Source: Actinomycetes bacterium (GTDB taxonomy: Bacteria > Actinomycetota > Actinomycetes > Actinomycetales > Dermatophilaceae). From it: a stretch of DNA of 64,000 bases. The stretch lies in NCBI GenBank assembly GCA_029778715.1, contig JAKOPT010000045.1, forward strand, positions 170,635 through 234,634, written 5' to 3'. The notes under the pieces are model-generated. The model was not told the DNA's origin. It worked only from the letters and a program-made list of their open reading frames with translations, and did not search any database. Positions 1 through 8,085 of this stretch are shown one piece after another. Numbering within the stretch: the stretch's first letter is position 1; each line of letters starts with the position of its first letter. Made by a program: the position numbers and the translations under genes.

Positions 1-2748
1 GCCCGCACCGTCCCCTACGTCGTCGAGGACGAGGACGGCGCGCGCGGCCTGGCTCTCATCCACGTGCCGGCCGGCTCCAAGGGGCGCCCCTATGTCCCCG
101 AGACCGCGCTCATCTCCATGGATCAGGACGCGACCAAGACAGTGGCCCTCGCCGACTACGTCAAGTCACCCCAGGGCCGCGTGCTCGGCATCACCGCCGC
201 CACCACGATCTCCTCAACACCGACCGGCCGGTTGACGGTCACCGAGAACGGCCCGACCGGCCTGACCCTCACCTCGAGCCAGGGCTATGTCGGGCCGGGC
301 GCGATCACGCTGGAGGTGACCGACCAGACCAAGGCCGATCAGACCGATGTCAACACGGCATACGTCACCATTCCGGTCCAGATCGGGCCCAAGGTGCCGT
401 TGTTGCGGTGCCCGAGCAGCGCAATTGACCTGTATGCCGGGGGGCGGGCTCGCGCTCTCGACATCCCGACGCTGTGCCGGGCCTGGTTGCCGCAAGGGAT
501 GACCATGGACGATGTCGCGTTCACCGCGTCCTGGACCAAGGAACCCGCCGGCGTGGACTTCCAGCAGGTGGGGACCGGCGATCGCGAGGTGCGGTTGTCG
601 GCGGGGGCTTCGGCCCCGAGCGGGGACGGTGTTCTCGCCATCGGTGTCAAGGGCGGCAGCAGCCGCGGCGAGGTGACCGTGCGGGTCATCGGCAGGAGCG
701 GTCCGGGTGGCACGACACCCCAGCCGATGCCCCCTCCACGGCTACGCCCGATGTCGATCGCGGGTCTCCAGGAGGGTCAGTCGCAGACGGTCAACGTCGC
801 CTCCTATCTAGATTCGCCGCTGGCCAACCCCCAGTGCACCGTCGAATCGGCCATTCTCGCCAGCGGGTCCAACATCGACGTCGCCAAGAGCGGCTGCACG
901 GTGACGGTGACGGCGGGCAAGGCCCCGAGTATGACCGGCTCCATCACCGTGACCGCGTCGGACAGCCCGGGGCGGACCGCGACCGGGTCCATCGACCTCA
1001 CCCTGCTCGGCAAGCCCGGCGCCCCCACCGCGGTGACCGCGCAGCCGGACCGGGAGGCCGGCGGCCGCGCCCGGGTGGCGTGGGTGGCTCCGACTTACGA
1101 CGGTGGCAGCCCGATCCGCACCTTCACCGTGCGTTGGACCGGCGGTTCGAGCGGCTCCCAACCGTGCGTGTCCTCACCGTGCACGATCGAGGGACTCACC
1201 AACGGCCAGGACTACACCTTCACCGTGACCGCCACCAACGGGGTCGGCGAAGGCGACCCGAGCGCCGCGAGCAACGTCGCTCGGCCCGACACCAAGCCCG
1301 GCCCGGTCGGCGGGGTGTCCATGATCAGCCGCGGCGATGGGTCGTTGACGATCGGGTGGTCCACGCCCGACAACAAGGGGAGCGCGATCAGCAAGTACAC
1401 CCTGCGCGTCATCCCCACCGACGGCTCGGGTGCGGCCCGCACCGTCGATGTCGCTGCCCCGGATCTGTCGACAGTCGTCTCCGGCCTCAACAACGAGGTC
1501 GAATACGACGTCTCGGCTCAGGCGTGGAATGAGGTGGGTGCCGGCCCGTTCGGCGCCTCGAGCCGGATGCAGTCCGCGGGCACCCCGCCGGCGGTGGCCG
1601 CTCCCACCCTCACACCCGGCGGCCTCGGGCCGACGGCCGACCTCACGACGGTTGACCTCGCCTGGACCGCGACCCGACCCAACGGACCGCCGCTCACGGC
1701 ATACACGGTCTTCAAACGGATTGGCGGCGGCGGCTGGCAGGAGTTGGCGCGGGTGTCGGCCTCGACCTTCACCTACCGCGATCAGGTGCCGGTCGACGGC
1801 TCGAAGTTCGACTACGTCGTGACCGCCACCAACGGGGCGGGCATCACCTCACCGCAAGCCAACGTGAGCACGTTTACCGCGATCGGGCAACCGGCGACCC
1901 CGTCGGTGTCGGCAAGCACGCCGGCCCCCGACAAGACGGTGACCATGGTGGTCTCGCTCGGGAATCCGCACGCCCGGGGCTACAGTTCGGTCCGCTGGTC
2001 CTCCTCGGGTGGCGGAAGTGGCTCGATGAGTTGCACGGCCTCGAGTTGCCCGGCCGGTGGTCAGGTGACGATCAAGACTCCCGCCCTGCCCACCCCGGGC
2101 GCGCAGACGATGACGGTGATCGCCAGCAACGGGACGAGTGACTCGGCACCGGCCACGGTGTCCGCGAGCCCGTTCGGACCCACTCCGGTGCCGACGAACG
2201 TCAACGGCTCGGCGAGTGGCACGACCGTCACTTTCTCGTGGAGTCTGCCCACCGATGGTCGCCCGATCACCCAAGTCCAAGTCACGGGTTCGTACTCCTA
2301 CAGCGGCGGGCCGTTGACGTCGGTCAGTTACAACGCGGGTTACAGCGCCACAGCCACCATCCAGGTGCGGTCCTACTCCGAGGCCGGCTGGTCCGGCTGG
2401 TCCTCGCCGGTGTCGGTGCGCACCCCGCCACCGCCGCTGGTGCTCACCGTCGAACATGGGACCTCGACCACGAATGCGAGCTACGGGTGTTACCACGGCA
2501 GCGCGATCACGTGCTTCCGGCCCAAGGTGACGGTCGGCAACTTCGGTGGAACGGTTTCCTGCTCGCTGTTTGCCCCGACGAGCACGCCGGGGACGGGCTA
2601 CAACGACTACCGCACGTCGTGGACCCAGCCGGACAACTCGACCGAGGAGCACGGCAACTACCTGGGCTACTACAGTTACCAGTCGGTTCAGGTGACGTGT
2701 TCCGGGCCGAACGGCTCCAAGTCGGTCACCCAGAACTGGGTCTACTAA
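1..2748 (+). CDS. FN3/Ig-like giant surface protein, 5'-truncated by window edge
   Basis: The frame is open from base 1, so only the last 915 residues are visible. It is a repetitive extracellular beta-sandwich protein, probably cell-surface anchored. Three fibronectin type III-like units follow each other at about residues 339-425, 430-530 and 534-625, with typical endings such as GLTNGQDYTFTVTATN. Before them is an Ig-like region with a cysteine motif (VPLLRCPSS). The end is a cysteine-containing domain (CYHG ... CFRP ... CSLF). The same region order and matching motifs (TPVLRCPTE; CYDTS ... FRP) recur in the second giant protein at 9871-16116, so the two are paralogues. A strong hairpin follows the stop. 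The next two genes are zinc-ribbon membrane proteins. Function (adhesion, wall organisation) is inferred from architecture only. Confidence 0.85.
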   Translation, partial: ARTVPYVVEDEDGARGLALIHVPAGSKGRPYVPETALISMDQDATKTVALADYVKSPQGRVLGITAATTISSTPTGRLTVTENGPTGLTLTSSQGYVGPGAITLEVTDQTKADQTDVNTAYVTIPVQIGPKVPLLRCPSSAIDLYAGGRARALDIPTLCRAWLPQGMTMDDVAFTASWTKEPAGVDFQQVGTGDREVRLSAGASAPSGDGVLAIGVKGGSSRGEVTVRVIGRSGPGGTTPQPMPPPRLRPMSIAGLQEGQSQTVNVASYLDSPLANPQCTVESAILASGSNIDVAKSGCTVTVTAGKAPSMTGSITVTASDSPGRTATGSIDLTLLGKPGAPTAVTAQPDREAGGRARVAWVAPTYDGGSPIRTFTVRWTGGSSGSQPCVSSPCTIEGLTNGQDYTFTVTATNGVGEGDPSAASNVARPDTKPGPVGGVSMISRGDGSLTIGWSTPDNKGSAISKYTLRVIPTDGSGAARTVDVAAPDLSTVVSGLNNEVEYDVSAQAWNEVGAGPFGASSRMQSAGTPPAVAAPTLTPGGLGPTADLTTVDLAWTATRPNGPPLTAYTVFKRIGGGGWQELARVSASTFTYRDQVPVDGSKFDYVVTATNGAGITSPQANVSTFTAIGQPATPSVSASTPAPDKTVTMVVSLGNPHARGYSSVRWSSSGGGSGSMSCTASSCPAGGQVTIKTPALPTPGAQTMTVIASNGTSDSAPATVSASPFGPTPVPTNVNGSASGTTVTFSWSLPTDGRPITQVQVTGSYSYSGGPLTSVSYNAGYSATATIQVRSYSEAGWSGWSSPVSVRTPPPPLVLTVEHGTSTTNASYGCYHGSAITCFRPKVTVGNFGGTVSCSLFAPTSTPGTGYNDYRTSWTQPDNSTEEHGNYLGYYSYQSVQVTCSGPNGSKSVTQNWVY

Positions 2749-2761
2749 CTATCGGCTCGCT

Positions 2762-2794
2762 CCGGGGGCGCCCGCATTGCCCGGGTGCCCCCGG
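2762..2794 (+). terminator. G+C-rich hairpin after the first FN3 gene
   Basis: CCGGGGGC (2762-2769) pairs with GCCCCCGG (2787-2794) and the inner CCCG pairs with CGGG, leaving a short loop. It lies 14 bp after the FN3 stop and 66 bp before the next start. There is no clear T-run, so it may be a partial terminator or attenuator rather than a full stop. Confidence 0.5.
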
Positions 2795-2859
2795 ACCGAG
2801 GAGACTGGCCCAGACCGCACTTTCTTGGTCGCCACCCCGAGGGAGAGGAGCACACTCCC

Positions 2860-3756
2860 GTGCAGTGCCCCAACTGCGACGAAGCCGTGGCCGTGTGGGC
2901 GTTGTTCTGCCCCCACTGCGGCGTTCGTCTTCACGACGAACCACCAGTGACTCACGAGGACGATGCCTCCCTCTCCGATGAAATCTTCTCGGACGGGCCG
3001 GTGCCGGAGGCGGTTGCTCCGGAGCCGGTGTCGTCGTCCGCGCCGGAGGCGGTTGCTCCGGAGCCGGCGTGGTCGTCCGCGCCGCCCACCGAGGTCGTAC
3101 CGGTGGTGGCCGCCTCGGCGCCGTCCCGGCGTTCCCGGGCCGCACAGCGTCCCTCGGCCCCGCCGGCGGGGCCGCCGGTGACGACCCCGCCGCCGGTGAC
3201 GGCACTGCCGCCCGTGCCCACGCGGCGGGCCGCGGCATACAAGGGTGCCAGGCGGGCGCAGCACCGCTCGGGGGTGCCGCCGTGGCTCATGCTTCTCAGC
3301 GGCATTCTGGTTGTCATCGCCGTCGCCGTCGCCGCCTGGGCGTTCGTGCGCGTCGACGACCCCGGGACCCTAACCCCGACGCGCTCTGCCGGCGCCGCCG
3401 CGTCTCCCACGGGGTCGGTGGTCAAAACCACCGGGGCGGCGAGCGCCTCGCCGTCGGCGAGCGGGTCGCCCAGTCCCAGCCCGAGCGCCACCTCACTGCC
3501 GGCCGGGGTGCCGGCCGGGGCGGTCGCTTGCGGGTCGGCGGGCAACACTCAGGTGTATGCCGGTGATCGCAACACCTCGTGCCCGTTCGCGCTCGCCGTG
3601 GCCGCGGCATACGCGCAAGCCGCCGCCACCGGGGCGGCGGACAGTCCGATCACCGCTCACTCGCCGGTGACCAATCGCGACTACACCCTGACCTGTTCTG
3701 GAACGCCGACGCGTTGTGCCGCGCAGGGCGGCGCGAGTGTCTATCTGACGCGGTGA
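2860..3756 (+). CDS. zinc-ribbon, single-pass membrane protein
   Basis: The 298-residue protein starts at GTG 2860, chosen because AGGAG lies 9 bp upstream and the zinc ribbon begins at once. Order: a CPNC-x10-CPHC zinc ribbon (residues 3-19), an acidic/Pro/Ala linker, one membrane segment (about 142-163), a Ser/Thr/Pro stalk, and a small C-terminal domain with three cysteines (VACGSAG, TSCPFA, LTCSGTPTRCAA). The ribbon is probably cytoplasmic and the C-terminal domain outside. The same plan appears at 40668-41813 and 42044-42933. It lies between the FN3 gene and an RDD gene, 10 bp from the latter. I do not recognise a named family for the C-terminal domain. A sensor or secretion accessory role would be inference. 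Confidence 0.8.
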   Translation: MQCPNCDEAVAVWALFCPHCGVRLHDEPPVTHEDDASLSDEIFSDGPVPEAVAPEPVSSSAPEAVAPEPAWSSAPPTEVVPVVAASAPSRRSRAAQRPSAPPAGPPVTTPPPVTALPPVPTRRAAAYKGARRAQHRSGVPPWLMLLSGILVVIAVAVAAWAFVRVDDPGTLTPTRSAGAAASPTGSVVKTTGAASASPSASGSPSPSPSATSLPAGVPAGAVACGSAGNTQVYAGDRNTSCPFALAVAAAYAQAAATGAADSPITAHSPVTNRDYTLTCSGTPTRCAAQGGASVYLTR

Positions 3757-3766
3757 GGAGTACCCG

Positions 3767-4615
3767 TTGACGCCCTCCCCAGCCACCGCACCGATGGGGC
3801 GGTGTACCTCCTGTGGGTTCGAGCCGTCGTACCCCACGACCTCGTGTCCGCAATGCGGTGGGGTGGTCACGGCGCGCTCCGCGGTGGCGGGTATGCCGCC
3901 GCCCGCTCCCGACGCCGGCTTTGCCGACCGCACGATGCGTCGGGCCGACCTTGCCGGGGCGGCGGGCGGCATACCTGTCGATGGGGGTATTCCGCGTGCC
4001 GGCGGTGCGCCGGGGGTTGGCCTGCCGTCCTGGGGTGAGGCCGATGGCACCGAGGCGCCGCAGGAAACCTCTCGGACGCGGGTGCCAGACACCCTTCCGG
4101 ACCGGGAGTTGCCGCAGCCGCTCGGTGGGCTAGGGGGCGCGGCGCCGGCATCCCTCGGCCTGCGGTTGGCCGCGGTGCTCCTCGACGGGCTGCTGCTCGG
4201 CCTGCCCAACGTCATCGTCTGGGGGGTGGCCGCGGCGGTCCTGGCCCGGACCTCCTCGCTCGTGCTTTCGGTCACCGTCGCGGTGGTAGCGGCCGTGTGG
4301 ACGGTCCTCGTCGTGCTCCTGGAGATCGTGCCGGTCGGGCGGATCGGCGCCTCGTTGGGCCGGCTGCTCCTCGGCGTGCGCATCATCGACGCGCGTGCGG
4401 GGACGACCATCGGGGTGGGGCGCGCCATTGTGCGGCGCCTGGTATGGGCGTTGATGGCGGTGCCGTGCTACCTGGGGTTCATCTCCTACGTCACGGACTC
4501 CTCCGGGTACCACCGCGCCTGGCACGACAAGGCTGCCGGGTGTGTGGCCGTGGCTGCACCGCGGGTGCCCTTCGGGGCCGCGATCCGGGCCGTCGTGGGG
4601 ACCTTGAAGCCCTGA
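3767..4615 (+). CDS. zinc-ribbon RDD-family membrane protein
   Basis: The 282-residue protein starts at TTG 3767, with AGGAG 6 bp upstream overlapping the previous stop. An N-terminal zinc ribbon (CTSC-x11-CPQC, about residues 13-30) is followed by a low-complexity linker and an RDD domain (about 127-265). RDD hallmarks are visible: an Arg/Asp pair in the first membrane helix (LRLAAVLLDGLLLG), the cytoplasmic LGRLLLGVRIID stretch, and the terminal RAWHDKAAG. RDD proteins are small membrane proteins often found beside FHA, kinase and MoxR genes. Their transport role is not generally settled. Spacing of 10 bp suggests co-transcription with the preceding zinc-ribbon gene. Confidence 0.85.
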   Translation: MTPSPATAPMGRCTSCGFEPSYPTTSCPQCGGVVTARSAVAGMPPPAPDAGFADRTMRRADLAGAAGGIPVDGGIPRAGGAPGVGLPSWGEADGTEAPQETSRTRVPDTLPDRELPQPLGGLGGAAPASLGLRLAAVLLDGLLLGLPNVIVWGVAAAVLARTSSLVLSVTVAVVAAVWTVLVVLLEIVPVGRIGASLGRLLLGVRIIDARAGTTIGVGRAIVRRLVWALMAVPCYLGFISYVTDSSGYHRAWHDKAAGCVAVAAPRVPFGAAIRAVVGTLKP

Positions 4616-4645
4616 GGGACTGAGCGCCAGTCGGCCTCACGGGAC

Positions 4646-4663
4646 GTCCCCATTTCCGGGGAC
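4646..4663. promoter_or_regulatory. 18-bp palindrome GTCCC-N8-GGGAC, copy 1
   Basis: GTCCC-CATTTCCG-GGGAC lies 101 bp before the ATG at 4764. A possible -10-like TCTACCCT is at 4701-4708. The same arms with the same 8-bp spacer occur at 9754-9771 and 40562-40579, and with one mismatch at 20893-20910. It is a candidate operator. Confidence 0.6.
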
Positions 4664-4763
4664 AAACGGGCGAGACCCCTCGTCCGCGCCGGTCCGGCTC
4701 TCTACCCTGCCTCATGGGGTGCGCCCGCATCCCGCGATGCCTCTCTCGCGAAAGGGCTGGACC

Positions 4764-5711
4764 ATGGCGGGTCCTGCGGAGTTCACTGGGTGCTCGGCGT
4801 GCGGGTACCAGCCGGAGTATCGCGTGGCGAACTGTCCTCGGTGCGGGCAACGACTGACCTCGACGTCCTCCGCTGCGTTTGGGTCCACACCGCTGGCCAC
4901 CCCGCCGCCGCCGGTGCTCCCCCCACCGCCGCCCCCGGCGACCCCGCCGCCGCCGGTGCTCCCCCCACCGCCGCCCCCGGCGACCCCGCCGCCGCCCGTG
5001 CCGCCGCCCCCTCCGGCGCCGAGGACCGCGCCGCCGGTGGCCCAACCGAGTCTGCAAGTACAGTTGCCTCTCGCCGGTCAGACCGTTCGTCGAGCCAGTC
5101 TCGTGCCGCCGCCGGAAGCGATTGCTCCGGGGGCAGCGGGCCCGCCCGTAGCCCCAGCGATGAGTTTGCCCCAGCCCCCTGCGGTCGCGGCGCCTGCGGT
5201 CGCGCCTTTCCCACCCGTCGCCGCACCGGCCGCACCGGCCGCACCGGCCGCTCCGGCCGCTTCCGCTGCACCCGCCTTGCTACCTCCGGGCCTGCCCGCA
5301 GCCAGTTTCGAACGCCGCGCATTGACGCGGTTGGCCACGGTTGCAGCCACCCTCGTTCTCCTCGCGCCGGTCGGCATGATCAAAGCCGATTCTGCCGGCC
5401 AATGGGTTGCCTTCGTGTGGCTGTTTGTCGTGGGGGCCGGCCAAATGGTCTTGATGATCGTGCGGGGCTACGAAATCGGATCATGGGTGACGGGGGTGAC
5501 CCAGGTGACCATGTCGACAGGCAAGCCGGGAGGTGTCGCGGTGTTTCTCAAGTTCTTGCTGCAAAACGTCGTGAGCAGCGCCACCTGTGGTCTCGGGGGG
5601 ATCGTCACGCTCATCCTGCGACCGCCGCTCAACCAGAATTGGTTCGACCGGGTGGCGGGTGTTGTCGTTGTCGAGACTCGGCCTCCGTGGGTCGGCCCAT
5701 CGCCCCGATGA
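4764..5711 (+). CDS. zinc-ribbon, proline-rich RDD-like membrane protein
   Basis: The 315-residue protein starts at ATG 4764, with GAAAGGG upstream at 4750-4756. It has an N-terminal zinc ribbon (CSAC-x11-CPRC, about residues 10-26). A very proline-rich linker contains a perfect 14-residue duplication (TPPPPVLPPPPPPA). A short basic patch (TVRRASL, also seen in related proteins here) and an Ala-Pro repeat follow. The C-terminal 140 residues contain membrane segments resembling a divergent RDD domain (FERRALTRLATVAATLVLL ... NWFDRVAGVVVV). It is the first gene of the operon with the PP2C, FHA and kinase genes, overlapping the phosphatase start by 4 bp. The proline tract could bind partner domains or span wall material; that is inference. 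Confidence 0.8.
   Translation: MAGPAEFTGCSACGYQPEYRVANCPRCGQRLTSTSSAAFGSTPLATPPPPVLPPPPPPATPPPPVLPPPPPPATPPPPVPPPPPAPRTAPPVAQPSLQVQLPLAGQTVRRASLVPPPEAIAPGAAGPPVAPAMSLPQPPAVAAPAVAPFPPVAAPAAPAAPAAPAASAAPALLPPGLPAASFERRALTRLATVAATLVLLAPVGMIKADSAGQWVAFVWLFVVGAGQMVLMIVRGYEIGSWVTGVTQVTMSTGKPGGVAVFLKFLLQNVVSSATCGLGGIVTLILRPPLNQNWFDRVAGVVVVETRPPWVGPSPR
4899..4982 (+). repeat. 42-bp perfect tandem duplication in proline-rich linker
   Basis: Two identical 42-bp units (4899-4940 and 4941-4982) and part of a third encode the repeated proline-rich 14-mer of the zinc-ribbon RDD-like protein. Identity at the DNA level suggests recent slippage and a length-variable linker. Confidence 0.8.
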
Positions 5712-6493
5712 GCGTCACAGTCGGGTCGGCGGGGCATACGAGCGTGGGTCGCGTGCGCACGCTCAACGAGGATGCCTGGTATGCCGGGGAGCACCTTTTC
5801 GTGGTCGCCGACGGCATGGGGGGTCACGCCGCTGGTGACGTGGCCAGTGCTCTCACGATCGCGGCATTGACGGTCTTGGATCGACCCGGGGTGCACGCCG
5901 GCGAGGTAGCGGTTGCCATCGCGGAGGCGAACGCGGCCGTCCTGGCTCATGCCGTGGACCATCCCGAGGCGACCGGTTTGGGTTCGACCGTCTGTGGGTT
6001 GGTGGCGGGCAATGAGGGGTGGCTCGTCTTCAATGTGGGAGACTCCCGCTGCTACGAGGTGGCGGAAGGGCGACTTCGACAGATCACCGTGGACCATTCC
6101 GAAGTGCAAGAACTGATCGATGCTGGTCAACTCACGCGCGAGGAAGCGCGTGTTCACCCCAACCGCAACGTCATCACCCGGGCCGTCGGCCAGGATCCGG
6201 GCCCTGAGGTCGACTTCTTCGTGACACCGGCCGGCGTCGGGAGCAGGTTGCTCCTCTCCTCAGACGGATTGTCGACGGAGTTGGACGACGCCCAGATCGC
6301 CCAGTGTTGTGCAACGACGACGGTGCCCGCGGAGTTGGCGGCGCTCCTGGTCCGCGTCGCCGAGGACGCTGGCGGTCGCGACAACATCACGGTCATTGTC
6401 GTTGACGACGTCGTCGTTGACGACGACACTCGACCGCGTCGACGGTCGACAACTGTTCCCCGAGATCTCATCGTGCGAGAGGTGGCCCAGTGA
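5708..6493 (+). CDS. PP2C-type serine/threonine phosphatase
   Basis: The 261-residue protein starts at ATG 5708, in a 4-bp ATGA overlap with the previous stop. It removes phosphate from Ser/Thr residues using two metal ions. PP2C signatures appear in order: RTLNEDAW, the metal-binding ADGMGGHAAGD, FNVGDSRCY, LLLSSDGL, and GGRDNITVIVVD near the end. It is a single soluble domain with no membrane anchor, followed by a short acidic/basic tail. It overlaps the FHA gene by 4 bp and sits two genes before a membrane Ser/Thr kinase, so it is the likely antagonist of that kinase (PrpC/PstP role). It corresponds to PrpC of the bifidobacterial PFNA neighbourhood. Confidence 0.95.
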   Translation: MSVTVGSAGHTSVGRVRTLNEDAWYAGEHLFVVADGMGGHAAGDVASALTIAALTVLDRPGVHAGEVAVAIAEANAAVLAHAVDHPEATGLGSTVCGLVAGNEGWLVFNVGDSRCYEVAEGRLRQITVDHSEVQELIDAGQLTREEARVHPNRNVITRAVGQDPGPEVDFFVTPAGVGSRLLLSSDGLSTELDDAQIAQCCATTTVPAELAALLVRVAEDAGGRDNITVIVVDDVVVDDDTRPRRRSTTVPRDLIVREVAQ

Positions 6494-8085
6494 GCCCCAC
6501 CGGTCAGCGACCAAGCACGGAGGAGCGAACAACCGCCTTCGAAACTCCGCGGGTCGGCTACAGCATCGGAGACCACGCCTCGTGTGTGTCATCCCACGTC
6601 GCGGCCCTCGTGGGCCGACCGCCCACCGACCCGATGACGCTCGCCGTCTGGGGGGTGCTCGGGCGCACGTCGGATGCCGACGAGGTCGTCGGGGCGCTCC
6701 TGGCCCAGGGGATGGGGGCGGCACCGAGTTTCGCCGTGGTGGTCAGTTCCGCTGGGAGAGAGTGCCGGATCATTGTGCGCGGGAGCGTGACCGTCATCGG
6801 TGTCGACACCGACGGGGAGTTCACGACTCATGCGCGCGGCATACTCCACGACGAAACCCGCGTCGGAGTTCAGTGGTGCCTCATCAAGACCGACGGGACG
6901 GAACCCGACCCAGTGCTGCCCCTGATCGCCGGGGTCGTGCCGGCCAGCGGCATCCGGCTGAGTTGGGGTGACGATCAGGCGGACGCTCCCCCCGTCTCGA
7001 CGGCCGCCCCCGCGACAACCGACGGGGAACCGCCGCTCGCGGAAGAACCTCAGGCTGATCCTGTCGACCTCGTGCCCGATCTCTCACCGGCTGCCGCGTC
7101 CGTCTCGGACCTGCCCGCTGACCCCGCTCCCTCCGAACCGGTCGAGAAGGCCCCCGCGCCACTTGACGCGCCACTTGACCTGCCGGTGAGCAGCGCCTAC
7201 GAGTTCCTCTTTGCCGACCCACCGGACGCCGATGTCACCGAGGGCGCTGCTCCCAGCGCCCCTGTCGAAGCAGTCGAGCCAGAGCCGGAACCCGTCCCGG
7301 TGCAGCCCGTCGAGCAACCCGTTGCCGTCGTTCACGACACTCCGGCAGTGGCCCCGTATGCCGCGGAGCCGGCGCCGGAGCCCTCGGATGGGTTCATCGA
7401 TGCTGTTCCCGGCTTCTTCGGGCCGGTCGTCGGCGAGTCGGTGGTCGCCCCGACGAACCCCGTGCCTCCGTCACCGATCGCCGCTCCCGCGATGGCTTTC
7501 CCCGAGCCAACCTGGCCCGCACCCCCATGGGAGCCGGAGATTGCGAGCTCAGCGTCGGCGTCGTCGGCCCCCATGTCCGGTCGCACCGTCAACCGGGCTT
7601 CGTTCCGCTCACCGGCGCGACCAGGACCGACGGTGTGGGCGGCATACTGCCCAACGGGGCACCCCAGCCAGGCCCACGCGAGCCGGTGCCGCATTTGCGG
7701 ACAGGCGATGCCCCCCGACCCGGTGCCGGTGGAGATTCCGCGACCGGTGCTGGGCCGGCTCGTCCTCCCCGTGGGCGACCCGGTCGTCCTCGACGGCGAT
7801 CTCGTCCTTGGCCGCGACCCTCGAGTGCCGCTGGGTGCCGACCCCACACCGCGGTTGGTCGTCCTCAATGATCCCCGCATGGAAGTGTCGAGCCAGCACG
7901 CCGCCATCTCCTTGAACTTCTGGGATGTGTGCCTCACCGACCTCGGGTCGACGAACGGCACCGAGATCGTCACACCGGATGGCCGGCGGCAACGGCTGGC
8001 CCCCGATGTACCCGTGACGATCGCACCGGGCACCAAGATCGTCTTCGCCGAGGTTTTCGAGGTGACGTTCGAGGCGTCCGGATGA
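6490..8085 (+). CDS. FHA-domain phosphothreonine adaptor with internal zinc ribbon
   Basis: The 531-residue protein starts at GTG 6490, coupled to the phosphatase by a 4-bp overlap. Residues 1-160 form a globular N-terminal domain I do not recognise. An acidic, Pro/Ala-rich linker follows (about 165-375), with a second TVNRASF patch like that of the zinc-ribbon RDD-like protein. Next is a zinc ribbon (CPTGH ... CRICG, about 384-402) and a C-terminal FHA domain (about 425-528) with LVLGRDP, SSQHAAI and LTDLGSTNGTEI. FHA domains bind phosphothreonine, so this is the likely scaffold reading out the downstream kinase. It overlaps the kinase start by 4 bp. Confidence 0.92.
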   Translation: MSPTGQRPSTEERTTAFETPRVGYSIGDHASCVSSHVAALVGRPPTDPMTLAVWGVLGRTSDADEVVGALLAQGMGAAPSFAVVVSSAGRECRIIVRGSVTVIGVDTDGEFTTHARGILHDETRVGVQWCLIKTDGTEPDPVLPLIAGVVPASGIRLSWGDDQADAPPVSTAAPATTDGEPPLAEEPQADPVDLVPDLSPAAASVSDLPADPAPSEPVEKAPAPLDAPLDLPVSSAYEFLFADPPDADVTEGAAPSAPVEAVEPEPEPVPVQPVEQPVAVVHDTPAVAPYAAEPAPEPSDGFIDAVPGFFGPVVGESVVAPTNPVPPSPIAAPAMAFPEPTWPAPPWEPEIASSASASSAPMSGRTVNRASFRSPARPGPTVWAAYCPTGHPSQAHASRCRICGQAMPPDPVPVEIPRPVLGRLVLPVGDPVVLDGDLVLGRDPRVPLGADPTPRLVVLNDPRMEVSSQHAAISLNFWDVCLTDLGSTNGTEIVTPDGRRQRLAPDVPVTIAPGTKIVFAEVFEVTFEASG